From contig UQJT01000011.1 of NCBI GenBank assembly GCA_900541395.1, forward strand, positions 9,356 to 73,355: DNA of 64,000 nucleotides. Reading direction: 5' to 3'. The stretch is from an uncultured Desulfovibrio sp. (GTDB lineage: Bacteria; Desulfobacterota; Desulfovibrionia; Desulfovibrionales; Desulfovibrionaceae). The notes under the pieces were generated by a model. The model saw only the letters and a list, made by a program, of their open reading frames with translations, did no database searches and was not told the DNA's origin. Below are positions 9,853-18,127 of this stretch, one piece after another (within the stretch, counting starts at the first letter, position 1; every line of letters starts with the position of its first letter). Both the position numbers and the translations under genes were made by a program.

Positions 9853-10974
9853 TCAGCGCTGGTTCATGGGCACGTAATCGATATCAAACCCGTAGTGACG
9901 GGGCGACATGCGCGGCAAAATTTCCGGACGCAAATGCAGTTCGCGCGAGGGCAGACCGATGAACATAAAATGCTGGCCTTCCCGGCATTCGTTGTTGAGC
10001 AAAGGCATGCCCAGATTGGTTTCAATCTGGTGCACACGGTCGGGCGTGGTCACATAAGGCTTGTCGTCCAGCCACGTAACGTGGTTCTCGTTCTTATACC
10101 ATACTTTAAAAGTATGGCCCGCGAACTCGCCGTCGCCCTCAAAAACATGGTAGCCGTCCAAATACCCGTCTTTGACGGCCCAATCTTTCTTGACCAAGGT
10201 ACCCTGGAACAGTTTGCGGCCGCCGGTATGGGCCAGGGCCGCCTCGGCCGCGTCGCGCCCCGCGGCGCGGGCCTCGCGCACGGCCTTGCCCAGGGAATGA
10301 CTTTCGCTGATGGTGCCGGGCACCACACAGTTTTTCATCACCGAAGCTGGCAGAAGCAACAACGCTATGGCCGTGTTGCCGAACGCGGCCATAGCCAGCA
10401 TTTTACCCAGGCGTTCGCCCAGGGCGTCGTTGACGGCCTCGTAAATGACGGCCTTGTTGCCCCATTTGTCCACCGAAGCGATGGGCACGGTGGGTTCGCC
10501 CATCAGGCATGCCCCGCACTGAGCGATTTCCGGCACGGCCCGACCGGCATAGTCGGCGTCCACAGCATGGATGCCCATCGCCGCCGCCGTGGCGATGGGG
10601 CTGGGAGTGTTGGCCCCGCCCAGTTCGGGCACAATCAGGGCTTCGACCTTGCGACCGCTGATCTTTTCCAGAAAACGCACGGCCTCGACCATGTTGTTTT
10701 CGTATTTCCACTCCACAAGCCCCAGGTTTTTCTTCTGGCTTTCCTGCTCCGGAGACAGAGGGGCGCGGTTGCCCATGAAACTGACTGTGGCCGTCCAGGC
10801 GTCGTCCCGCAACGCGCCGGGATCGACGCAGGTGATGGAGCCAACGCGGGCCAGTTCCTTCTTAAGCAGAGTCAGCCCTTCGGAGGCCGTCCCTCCCCCG
10901 CCCACACCGTAAAAGGTGGCGCCCCAGGTCAAATCCTCCACGTCCTGTTCCGTTCTCAGCACCAATTCACTCAT
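9853..10974 (-). CDS. DUF917 family protein (S-methyl-thiohydantoin desulfurase-like), copy A
   Basis: 373 residues, first gene of the minus-strand arm. Contains a glycine-rich 'GVGGGGTASEG' loop near residue 23, 'ELGGANTPSP' and 'KNENHVTW', all shared with copy B. ATG 10974 is preceded by GAGGAAA. Family members are cytoplasmic and related to hydantoinase-type enzymes; one subgroup removes methanethiol from S-methyl-thiohydantoins. Two diverged copies may work as a hetero-oligomer or on two related substrates. A cysteine-containing 'CGACLMGE' in copy A is absent from copy B, so the active sites may differ. Confidence 0.8.
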   Translation of the reverse strand: MSELVLRTEQDVEDLTWGATFYGVGGGGTASEGLTLLKKELARVGSITCVDPGALRDDAWTATVSFMGNRAPLSPEQESQKKNLGLVEWKYENNMVEAVRFLEKISGRKVEALIVPELGGANTPSPIATAAAMGIHAVDADYAGRAVPEIAQCGACLMGEPTVPIASVDKWGNKAVIYEAVNDALGERLGKMLAMAAFGNTAIALLLLPASVMKNCVVPGTISESHSLGKAVREARAAGRDAAEAALAHTGGRKLFQGTLVKKDWAVKDGYLDGYHVFEGDGEFAGHTFKVWYKNENHVTWLDDKPYVTTPDRVHQIETNLGMPLLNNECREGQHFMFIGLPSRELHLRPEILPRMSPRHYGFDIDYVPMNQR

Positions 10975-10992
10975 GTTGTTTCCTCGAATCGC

Positions 10993-11064
10993 TAGAGCGT
11001 TACAACTTTGAAGCGATCTTCCGGGCGGGACACGGCGTCCTGTTTCCCGGGTTTATATGCTCCA
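10993..11064. repeat. Possible short or decayed member of the TAGAGC/GCTCTA stem-loop family
   Basis: 72 bases starting TAGAGCG and ending ATGCTCCA, the same end sequences as the full elements elsewhere in the window, with a weak inner GC stem. The characteristic inner stem-loops are missing, so membership is uncertain. Confidence 0.25.
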
Positions 11065-11373
11065 CCCCCTGATGGACGGCGGCGGCCGCTCCGGAGGGAC
11101 GGTGAAGTTTTGCCTCACGCGGGCGATTCCCGCGGGAAAACCCTTCCTATAAAAACCTCATATCCGCCAAGCGAGGGCAATCTCGCGAAGCCCAAAATAT
11201 TTACATTTTTGTATAATAATATATACGTAAAATACTTTCCGATATTATCGAATTTGTAAACCGATTCGAGCAGGGTTGTTCAAAAAATCTCAGGAGGTAT
11301 CCGGCGCGGCGCAAAAGAGCGGGGACGGGGTTCGACAGGCTATAAGGCCGGCGGATAAACTCAGGAACATTAG

Positions 11374-11390
11374 GTCGATTGTCGACATTT
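11374..11390. promoter_or_regulatory. GntR-type operator candidate, copy 1
   Basis: The 17 bases GTCGATTGTCGACATTT occur here and again, identically, at 11942-11958. The centre TGTCGACA is a perfect palindrome with the TTGT..ACA(A/T) layout of operators bound by FCD-type GntR regulators. The adjacent regulator gene (11997-12635) is the obvious candidate binder. Which promoter this copy controls is inferred to be that of the transport arm. Confidence 0.5.
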
Positions 11391-11941
11391 ACCCGCCACT
11401 TTTCAATAACCGGGATAACGCGAGGCGTCAACCCAGACTGCCAAATTTGTCGATCTACTTGGAAACAACAAAATAAAATACTTTAATATGTACTTATCGA
11501 TAATAAATTGAAAAAAAATCGACCGGCGGCCCAAGTCCATACTGACGGCCGGCCCGGCCTTCCCGGTCTCATCTGGATATTTTTTTCACATCAAGGAAAC
11601 GTCCCCATTAATCTTTTGAAAAGCCTCTGTCCCAGTATCTGGTCAATCTTTTTTTTGAAAAATTATGCCGGCGCAAAAACAGCCATGCTCCACACGGGCT
11701 GGCGGAAACACGACCTTGGTCTGTTCCCCATCCCTGCTCTCTATGCCGTAGACCTCGTGCTCGGCAACGGGCCCGCTCCCTGCGGGATACCCTTCGGGCA
11801 GCCGCGCTTGGCGCCCGCGAAGCCTGCGGTTCCGGGCAATGCGCCGCCGCCCCTCAGGGCAGGCATATACAATGTGTCTACCCTGAGCCATCCGCTGAAA
11901 TCACTTGACAGTCCGGGCGGCACCTCATTAGAAGAAGGTAT

Positions 11942-11958
11942 GTCGATTGTCGACATTT
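11942..11958. promoter_or_regulatory. GntR-type operator candidate, copy 2
   Basis: Exact second copy of the 17-base sequence at 11374-11390, with the TGTCGACA palindrome at 11948-11955. It lies 39 bases past the 3' end of the regulator gene, 552 bases from copy 1, so looping between the two is possible. Confidence 0.5.
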
Positions 11959-11996
11959 TTATGACGACAATACGCCCATCCCGTTTCCCGTCCGTA

Positions 11997-12635
11997 TTAC
12001 GACATACGGGAAACAATTTTCAGGCCAAGCTGGCGATAATGCTCCAGAATGGCCGCCCGAACAGCTTCGGGACGACGAGTTTTGATCGTTTCCAGCAGGT
12101 CCGCGTGTCGGGCGCGCGCTTCATCCAGAGAATAAGCGTGCAGCCAATGAGGCAGGATAAGAAACTTGGAAATGCGGCGGGTCAGAAAATGGATGGTCCG
12201 AATCAGCACCTCATTGTCTACATAGGCCAGCAGGCAGTCATGAAACCGCGAGTCGGCGGCCATCCATGCCGAAACATGGTCGGGCTGACCGCCGAAATGG
12301 TGCAGAAGTTCCTCCATTCCCCGGAAATCGTCTTCCGTGAACAAATGGCAGGTGGACGCCACTCCCCAGCCTTCCAGAACGCCGCCGCTGGTGAACGAAT
12401 CCAGAATTTCCCGAGGCGTGAGCGCGGCGATGGATTTACCTTTCTGCGGCGCGGACACTACCAGGCCCTCGCGTTCCAGAAGCGACAGCGCTTCGCGCAC
12501 CGGAGCCCGGCTGATGCCCAAGCGTTCGGCCAGTTGCGCCTCTTTGATGCGGTCGCCGGGTTTCAGCGCGCCCCGCAGCAAATCATCTTTGATAACTTCG
12601 ATAATCTGGTCACTGTACAGCTTTTTCTCAATCAT
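11997..12635 (-). CDS. GntR family transcriptional regulator, FCD (FadR) subfamily
   Basis: 212 residues. N-terminal winged helix-turn-helix (about 5-70) with 'LAERLGISRAPVREAL', and an all-helical FCD ligand domain (about 75-205) that usually binds an organic acid through metal-coordinating histidines; 'DSRFHDCLL' carries one such histidine. ATG 12635 follows GAAGGA. The gene separates the two arms of the catabolic island and lies divergent from the PLP-lyase gene, so it is likely the local effector-responsive repressor, acting on the repeated TGTCGACA sites. Ligand unknown. Confidence 0.87.
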   Translation of the reverse strand: MIEKKLYSDQIIEVIKDDLLRGALKPGDRIKEAQLAERLGISRAPVREALSLLEREGLVVSAPQKGKSIAALTPREILDSFTSGGVLEGWGVASTCHLFTEDDFRGMEELLHHFGGQPDHVSAWMAADSRFHDCLLAYVDNEVLIRTIHFLTRRISKFLILPHWLHAYSLDEARARHADLLETIKTRRPEAVRAAILEHYRQLGLKIVSRMS

Positions 12636-12885
12636 CCGGACCGGTCCTTCAGGCCAGAAGTGACAACACTCACTCTAAGCCTAGAAGAGGCCACAAAAAA
12701 ACACAAGCGCGTCGTCCGGGCGGAGCGGCCGCGAGCGCTTGCTAAAATTACGAAAAAAAACTTCCGCCCACGGTAGCGGCATCTCCGGCATTCGGGAAAA
12801 ACGGACGCCGGACGACCGATACCGATTTCATCGTCGGCTTTCCCGCGTTTTTTCGCGCGGGGTCAACCTGCAAGGAGAATATAGC

Positions 12886-13899
12886 ATGAATCTCAGTCGT
12901 TTCCCTCGTCGGGGCTATGTGCAAACGCCTACCCCCATCCAGCCTTTGCCCCGTTTTTCGCACGCCCTGGGCGACAAAATCAACGTGTTCATCAAACGTG
13001 ACGACCTGTTGCCCGGAGCCATGGGCGGCAACAAAACCCGCAAGCTGGACTTCAGCCTTGCCGATGCTCTGCGCCAAGGCGCGGACACCATCATCACCTG
13101 CGGCGCCGTGCAGTCCAACCACTGCCGTCTGACATTGTCCTGGGCCGTCAAAGAGGGGCTGGACTGCCACCTGGTGCTCGAGGAACGGGTCAAAAACAGC
13201 TATAACCCCGATTCGTCGGGCAACAATTTCCTGTTCCAGCTTTTGGGCGTGAAGTCCGTCACTGTGGTGCCCGGCGGCTCGGACATGCCGGCTGAAATGG
13301 AAAAGGTGGCCGAAAAACTGCGTTCCCAGGGCCGTAAGCCCTATATTGTGCCCGGCGGGGCGTCCAATACCGTCGGAGCGTTGGGCTACGTGTCCTGCGG
13401 CGAAGAAATGTTCCGGCAAATGTTCGACATGGGTCTTGCCGTAGACCATTTGGTGGTGCCCAGCGGCAGCGGCGGCACCCATTCGGGTATTCTGGCCTCC
13501 GTTCTGGGGAACAACATGCGCCTGCCGGTCACGGGCATCGGCGTGGGCCGCGCCAAAGACGCCCAACGCGCCCTGGTCCACGGTCTGACCGAACAAACCC
13601 TGGCCTATATAGGCGTTGACGTCGCGGTACGCGACGAGGACGTGGCGGTCTTTGACGACTATGTGGGGCCCGGCTATTCCCTGCCCACCCCGGCCATGAT
13701 CGAGGCCGTGTTGATGCTGGCCCGCACCGAAAGCATCCTGCTTGATCCCGTGTACTCCGGCAAGGCCATGTCGGGTCTTATCGATCTGGCCCGCAAGGAT
13801 TATTTCCCCAAGGGCGCCAATGTGCTTTTCCTGCACACCGGCGGCTCGCCCGCTTTGTTCGCCTATCTCGACACGTTCCGTAACGATCCCAAGTTCTAG
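12886..13899 (+). CDS. D-cysteine desulfhydrase / L-cysteate sulfo-lyase family PLP enzyme
   Basis: 337 residues, fold-type II PLP enzyme of the ACC-deaminase/D-cysteine desulfhydrase group. The cofactor lysine is K50 in GGNKTRKL; 'CGAVQSNH' (72-79) is the phosphate/substrate loop. The start MNLSRFPRRGY followed by TPTPIQPLPRFS resembles the cysteate sulfo-lyase (CuyA) branch, which splits L-cysteate into pyruvate, ammonia and sulfite, as well as D-cysteine desulfhydrase, which releases sulfide. Both would matter to a sulfidogen. ATG 12886 has an AAGGAG site; the frame stays open upstream without similarity. It begins the plus-strand arm, ahead of a racemase and an antiporter. Confidence 0.85.
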   Translation: MNLSRFPRRGYVQTPTPIQPLPRFSHALGDKINVFIKRDDLLPGAMGGNKTRKLDFSLADALRQGADTIITCGAVQSNHCRLTLSWAVKEGLDCHLVLEERVKNSYNPDSSGNNFLFQLLGVKSVTVVPGGSDMPAEMEKVAEKLRSQGRKPYIVPGGASNTVGALGYVSCGEEMFRQMFDMGLAVDHLVVPSGSGGTHSGILASVLGNNMRLPVTGIGVGRAKDAQRALVHGLTEQTLAYIGVDVAVRDEDVAVFDDYVGPGYSLPTPAMIEAVLMLARTESILLDPVYSGKAMSGLIDLARKDYFPKGANVLFLHTGGSPALFAYLDTFRNDPKF

Positions 13900-14196
13900 C
13901 GCAGGTTGGTTTTACCGAAGCAGGGCACGATGTTCCACCGCTCAAGGTCCACGCCTCCACCGGAGTTCCACGCCGCAAACGCGCTTCGACCGCGCTTCGG
14001 TATAGTCGGCCGCAGGCTCGCCATGCTTGCCGACAGCCGCTAAAAATGCGGTTCCCCCGGGGTGCGACGGACTACGGACTCTTGCCCCACTCGGCTCCTT
14101 TACACCTTCAACCCGGAATGCGGGCCGCGTCTTCCGCCCCCAACACGGAGGACGCGACCCGCGCCACATTCCGCAACCGAAAGCCGGGGCGGCGAC

Positions 14197-15000
14197 ATGA
14201 GCCAAAACAGAGAGATTATCGGCATCGTGGGCGGCGTCGGGCCTTACGCGGGGCTCGATCTCATGCAGAAGGTCTTTGACCAGACCGTGGCCGGGACGGA
14301 TCAGGATTACCCCTCCGTCATCCACATGTCGTTTTCCGCCGACATCGCTCCCCGCCCGGAATTTCTGCTCGGGGCCTCCGAGGTCAACCCGGGCCCGGCC
14401 CTGGGTCGGATCATGGCCCGTCTGGCGCGGGCCGGGGCCACCCTGCTGGCCATGCCGTGCAACACGGCGCACGCGGCGCCCATTCTGGACGCCGCGCTGC
14501 GGGAACTGGACGACTCTTTGCGAAGTGTGCCTCCTTCCACTGCGCACGTCCGCTTTCTGTCCCTTCTGGACGCCGTGACGGACGCCCTGCGGGACCGGCT
14601 GCCGTCCACCGGCGGCGGCCGTCCCGTGGGGCTGTTGTCCACCCGGGCAACCTTTGAAACAGGCCTGTACCAGCGTTGTCTGGAACCGGCGGGTTATATC
14701 CCTCTCTTCCCCGACGGCATGGGGCGCGAACTGGTGCAAAGCGCCATCAACAACCCCGATTTCGGTATCAAAACCCATGCCCGTCCGGTCACGCCGCAAG
14801 CGCGAAACATACTGCTCGACGCCGCCCGCGATCTGGCGGACCGGGGAGCCGAAGCCATTCTTCTGGCCTGTACCGAAATTCCTCTCGCCCTGCCGGAACC
14901 CCGCCTGTTCGGTCTGCCCGTGCTGGACAGCACGCTCATCCTGGCCCGGGCCCTGGTCCGCGCCGTGGCCCCCGAACGTCTGAAACCCTGGCCCGAATAA
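14197..15000 (+). CDS. Aspartate/glutamate racemase family protein
   Basis: 267 residues. Cofactor-independent racemase fold with both active-site cysteines: C88 in 'AMPCNTAH' and C225 in 'LLACTEIPLAL'. An N-terminal 'GIVGGVGPYAGLDLM' loop is typical of the aspartate racemase branch. It would interconvert D- and L-amino dicarboxylates in the cytoplasm, feeding aspA or the aminotransferase across the regulator. ATG 14197 has only a weak GGGG site; the open frame extends upstream but homology begins here. A 297-base non-coding gap precedes it, so it may have its own promoter. Confidence 0.83.
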   Translation: MSQNREIIGIVGGVGPYAGLDLMQKVFDQTVAGTDQDYPSVIHMSFSADIAPRPEFLLGASEVNPGPALGRIMARLARAGATLLAMPCNTAHAAPILDAALRELDDSLRSVPPSTAHVRFLSLLDAVTDALRDRLPSTGGGRPVGLLSTRATFETGLYQRCLEPAGYIPLFPDGMGRELVQSAINNPDFGIKTHARPVTPQARNILLDAARDLADRGAEAILLACTEIPLALPEPRLFGLPVLDSTLILARALVRAVAPERLKPWPE

Positions 15001-15243
15001 TTCCGCCCCGTTTCCCGTCGTCGCGGGCAATCAGCTCCGCTTCGCCCCCTCGCCGCCGAACCGGCTTTCAGCCGTCAAAAAGCGGTATACATTTCTTATT
15101 TTCTTTTATAACAATTTTCTCATCACCCGCGCGACGCGCCGTCGCAGACTCTGCTCTCGGCAGGAGAGGCCGCCTTCGCGCCATCCGTTTTTTGCCTGGC
15201 GGGCGCCCGCCGTCACCCCAGCTTTTTACAGGGAGAGTGCATC

Positions 15244-16800
15244 GTGGAACCTTATTACGCCGGCTGGCTTTCCATCCTTCCACCGGTCATTGCCATCACT
15301 CTGGCTCTGCTCACCAAAGAAGTGCTGTCCTCGCTGCTCATCGGCATCTTATCCGGCACCATCATTTATGCCCTCAATGTTCCGGGCGTATCTTTGCTGG
15401 TGGGGCCGATAGAAATAGCGTTCAATGTGATGGTCGATAAAATCGACATGAATATCATCATATTCTGTTCATTGCTGGGAGCCTTGGTGTACGTCATCTC
15501 CATGGCCGGGGGCACCGCCGCCTACGGCAAATGGGCGGCGAGCAAAATCAAAAGCCGCCGTTCCGCCCTGCTCTCCACCAGCGCGCTGGGCGCCTTCGTG
15601 TTCATCGACGATTACTTCAACTGTCTGACCGTAGGCACGGTGATGAAGCCCGTCACCGACGCCCACGGCGTTTCCCGCGCCAAGCTGGCCTATATCATCG
15701 ACGCCACGGCCGCTCCCATCTGCATCATCGCCCCCATTTCCAGTTGGGCGGCGGCGGTAGGCAGCAATCTCAAGGCCACCGGCGCTTTCGACAGTGATTT
15801 CGCGGCGTTTGTATCCACCATCCCTTACAATTTTTACGCTCTGCTCTCGCTGATTATGATCGTGGTGGTCAGCCTGACCCGTTTTGACTTCGGTCCCATG
15901 CGCGCGGCCGAAAAACGGGCGGAGCAAGGCGATTTGGGCGCGCTGTCCTCGCCCGTTGTCGACACGCTCGACGCAGACCGGACACGGCGCGGCGGCATTC
16001 TGGACATGCTGCTGCCCATCGCCAGCCTCATCGTATTTTCCGTGCTGGGGCTGCTGTACAGCGGGGGCTACTGGGGCGAGGACGAGGCCTATCACACGCT
16101 GGCCGCGGCCTTCGGCAACACCACCGCCGCCCAGGCTCTGGTCTGGGGCTCGTGCGGAGCCCTGATCGTGGCCTTGCTGTTGTTTGTGCCGCGCGGGCTC
16201 GTTTCCTTCCGGGGCTTCATGGACGGCGTGGTGGAAGGCATGAAGACCATGCTCACCGCCAATATCATTCTGGTGCTGGCCTGGACCATCAGCGGCGTGT
16301 GCCGCGATCTGCTCCAGACCCCGCAATTCGTGGAATCCATCGTGGCCGGAGGCCAGGCCTCGGGCGCCCTGCTGCCCGCCATCGTGTTTGTCGTGGCGGG
16401 GTTTCTGAGCTTTTCCACCGGCACGGCGTGGGGCACCTTCGGCATTCTCATCCCCATCGTGGTGCCCGTGGCCCAGGCCATCGATCCCAATCTGCTGGTG
16501 GTCACGCTGTCCGCCACCCTGGCGGGCAGCGTGTTCGGCGACCACTGTTCCCCCATTTCCGACACCACCATTCTGTCCAGCGCGGGCGCGGGTTGCAACC
16601 ATGTGGAACACGTCTCCACGCAGTTGCCCTATGCTTTGGTTGTGGCCGGGGCCTGCTTCGCGGGTTATACCGTGGCCGGGGTCAGCGGCGGCAGCCTGGT
16701 TTTGAGTCTGGGCACCGCCACAGCGGTTCTGGCGGCCCTGATCATAGGTATCCGCCTGTTCCATCCGGCCCTCCGGACCGAAAACGCCCAGACGGCCTAA
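15244..16800 (+). CDS. NhaC family Na+/H+ antiporter-like membrane transporter
   Basis: 518 residues with a dozen or so hydrophobic segments and the NhaC-family signature regions 'FIDDYFNCLTVGTVMKPVTD' shortened near residues 120-140, 'SFSTGTAWGTFGI' and 'GSVFGDHCSPISDTT'. Members exchange Na+ for H+ or for amino-acid-related anions (for example malate/lactate or lysine/arginine-type exchangers), so substrate is uncertain. The GTG at 15244 lies six bases after GGGAGAG. Being third in the plus-strand arm it may import a substrate or export an end product of the island. A very long hairpin follows the stop. Confidence 0.85.
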   Translation: MEPYYAGWLSILPPVIAITLALLTKEVLSSLLIGILSGTIIYALNVPGVSLLVGPIEIAFNVMVDKIDMNIIIFCSLLGALVYVISMAGGTAAYGKWAASKIKSRRSALLSTSALGAFVFIDDYFNCLTVGTVMKPVTDAHGVSRAKLAYIIDATAAPICIIAPISSWAAAVGSNLKATGAFDSDFAAFVSTIPYNFYALLSLIMIVVVSLTRFDFGPMRAAEKRAEQGDLGALSSPVVDTLDADRTRRGGILDMLLPIASLIVFSVLGLLYSGGYWGEDEAYHTLAAAFGNTTAAQALVWGSCGALIVALLLFVPRGLVSFRGFMDGVVEGMKTMLTANIILVLAWTISGVCRDLLQTPQFVESIVAGGQASGALLPAIVFVVAGFLSFSTGTAWGTFGILIPIVVPVAQAIDPNLLVVTLSATLAGSVFGDHCSPISDTTILSSAGAGCNHVEHVSTQLPYALVVAGACFAGYTVAGVSGGSLVLSLGTATAVLAALIIGIRLFHPALRTENAQTA

Positions 16801-16818
16801 CCCCGATCGGCGTTTCCC

Positions 16819-16874
16819 CATACGCAAGCCCGCCCGGTTCCGAAAAAATTCGGAGCCGGGCGGGCTTGCGTATG
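16819..16874 (+). terminator. 26-bp perfect hairpin after the antiporter gene
   Basis: Arms 16819-16844 and 16849-16874 pair over 26 bases (25 Watson-Crick, one G-T) around an AAAA loop. No T-run follows, so it is not a classical intrinsic terminator, but it begins 18 bases after the stop codon and ends just before a repeat element. mRNA 3'-end stabilisation or bidirectional termination is likely. Confidence 0.6.
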
Positions 16875-16880
16875 AGCCCC

Positions 16881-17027
16881 TGGAGCATTTTGCTTTTGAA
16901 ATTATCCAATTTCAAAAGCGGCGGTCGTCATTTCGCCTGAAAAGCATGTTTTTCAGGCTCATTCGGCGCGGGCGTCCGCTTCCGCGGACGCCGGAGCAGT
17001 TGCCGTTTTCAACGGCAAACCGCTCTA
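16881..17027 (-). repeat. Stem-loop repeat element, copy A (complete)
   Basis: 147 bases; read on the minus strand it starts TAGAGCGG and ends AATGCTCCA. It contains four consecutive stem-loops: TTGCCGTT/AACGGCAA, GCGTCCGC/GCGGACGC with loop GGAA, GCCTGAAAA/TTTTCAGGC, and GCTTTTGAAATT/AATTTCAAAAGC with loop GGAT. Same order and largely the same sequence as the copy at 25441-25589. No ORF. Looks like a REP/MITE-type non-autonomous element. Confidence 0.75.
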
Positions 17028-17058
17028 AAAACATAACGGGATCGACGCGTGATAATCA

Positions 17059-17625
17059 TCAGATGTTGCCCACCAAATCAATACTCGGCTTGAGCGTCTG
17101 CGCCCCCGGTCTCCATTTGGCCGGACAAACCTGATCGCCGTGTTCGGCCACAAACTGAGCGGCCTCCACCTTACGCAGCAGTTCCTCGGCATTGCGGCCT
17201 ATACCTGTATCGTGCACCTCGTAAACCTTGATCCGGCCTTCGGGGTCCATGACGAAAGTACCGCGCAAGGCCTGCCCTACATCCTCCATATACACGCCCA
17301 ACGAACGGGCCAGAACTCCCGTGGCGTCGGACAACATGGGGAAGGGAACGGCCCGGATGGTTTCGGAGGCATCGGCCCAGGCTTTGTGAGCGAAATGGCT
17401 GTCCGTGGAAACGGAATAGATCTCGCATCCGATATTCTTGAATTTTTCGTATTGCTCCGTAAGATCCTCCAATTCCGTGGGACACACGAACGTGAAGTCG
17501 GCGGGATAAAAAAATAAGACGGACCAGTGGCCTTTCAGGTTGTCCCTGTCAATGACGCGAAACTCACCCCGGCAAAAGGCCTGGACCGAAAAATCGTCCA
17601 GCGTGCGATTGATGAGATTTTCCAT
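17059..17625 (-). CDS. ahpC: Alkyl hydroperoxide reductase C (2-Cys peroxiredoxin)
   Basis: 188 residues, the standard AhpC length. Peroxidatic cysteine C48 is in 'DFTFVCPTE'; the resolving cysteine is in 'DQVCPAKW' near the C-terminus, so this is a typical 2-Cys enzyme reducing H2O2, organic peroxides and peroxynitrite. ATG 17625 follows AGGAG. No ahpF reductase gene is adjacent, so electrons must come from another thioredoxin- or AhpF-like system. The upstream in-frame extension to about 17900 has no similarity. A sigma-70-like promoter and an early terminator lie about 300 bases upstream. Confidence 0.93.
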   Translation of the reverse strand: MENLINRTLDDFSVQAFCRGEFRVIDRDNLKGHWSVLFFYPADFTFVCPTELEDLTEQYEKFKNIGCEIYSVSTDSHFAHKAWADASETIRAVPFPMLSDATGVLARSLGVYMEDVGQALRGTFVMDPEGRIKVYEVHDTGIGRNAEELLRKVEAAQFVAEHGDQVCPAKWRPGAQTLKPSIDLVGNI

Positions 17626-17907
17626 GCGGTATGGCTCCTTGCTTGCGTCCGCCGTGTGCCGTGCCGACACGGGACGAAACAACGACGGACGATCGAGGCG
17701 ACAAGATGACCCATTTCCGATGAGCGGACCACGATTCTTTTTCGCCCCCGCATGTGTGTTGCCTGCTCCGGTCCCGCCGGGGAAACCGCCGCCCGGCGCA
17801 AGCAGCGCCCGTAGCCGTGCTGCAGGTTGCCGTCGGCCCGGGCCCTTATAGGCAACCGGAAACATGAAAATTCGGCCAAGGCGGTCAGCACGTCGCCGGA
17901 TCGGCAT

Positions 17908-17959
17908 AAAAAAACGCAGCGATGGCAGGCGGTTGCATGTCGATCAGGGTATCGCTGCG
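17908..17959 (-). terminator. Intrinsic terminator in the ahpC leader
   Basis: On the minus strand CGCAGCGAT (17959-17951) pairs with ATCGCTGCG (17923-17915) across a 27-base loop and is followed by seven Ts (17914-17908). Only a promoter, and no annotated gene, lies upstream of it, so it either ends a small RNA or acts as an attenuator for ahpC. Confidence 0.6.
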
Positions 17960-17981
17960 GGGAAGGGTCCACAAAACGAAA

Positions 17982-18011
17982 ATTATAGCGCCAATCCCTT
18001 ATTCATAACAA
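17982..18011 (-). promoter_or_regulatory. Sigma-70-like promoter facing ahpC
   Basis: Minus strand: -35 TTGTTA (18011-18006), 18-base spacer, -10 TATAAT (17987-17982). The -10 is a perfect match. Transcription would begin near 17975. Confidence 0.6.
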
Positions 18012-18127
18012 TATAGTTTCGCTGCATTTTCCATCAAGGCGGGCAAAAAAATTATGTGGCGGATGCAAACCGAGCCGGGTGACAAGGGCCGCCCCTGCGG
18101 CTATACTGCCGAAGCGGGAGATAAGGC

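Larger units (their letters stand above)
10975..11996. other. Non-coding control region between the transport arm and the GntR regulator
   Basis: About 1 kb without a supportable gene. The stretch 11195-11260 is strikingly AT-rich against GC-rich surroundings and is the likely promoter zone for the transport arm. A small hairpin, CGCGGG/CCCGCG, is at 11118-11134. Two copies of a 17-base operator-like sequence are at 11374-11390 and 11942-11958. Open frames through 11508-11996 have no ribosome site or recognisable composition and overlap the operator, so I treat them as spurious; a decayed gene cannot be excluded. Confidence 0.5.
17626..18127. other. Non-coding leader and intergenic region upstream of ahpC
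   Basis: About 500 bases separating ahpC (minus) from the rod-type gene (plus). It holds a good minus-strand promoter (17982-18011) and an intrinsic terminator (17908-17959), so a transcript of only about 65 bases is predicted between them. From the terminator to the ahpC start (17626-17907) I see no other signal. Confidence 0.5.

Noticed and set aside
8746..10995. 749-codon plus-strand open frame opposite the binding protein and DUF917 copy A
   Set aside because: Same reason: mirror frame of strongly supported minus-strand genes.
11508..12776. 422-codon plus-strand open frame over the GntR gene
   Set aside because: Overlaps a convincing regulator on the other strand and starts in non-coding sequence without a ribosome site.
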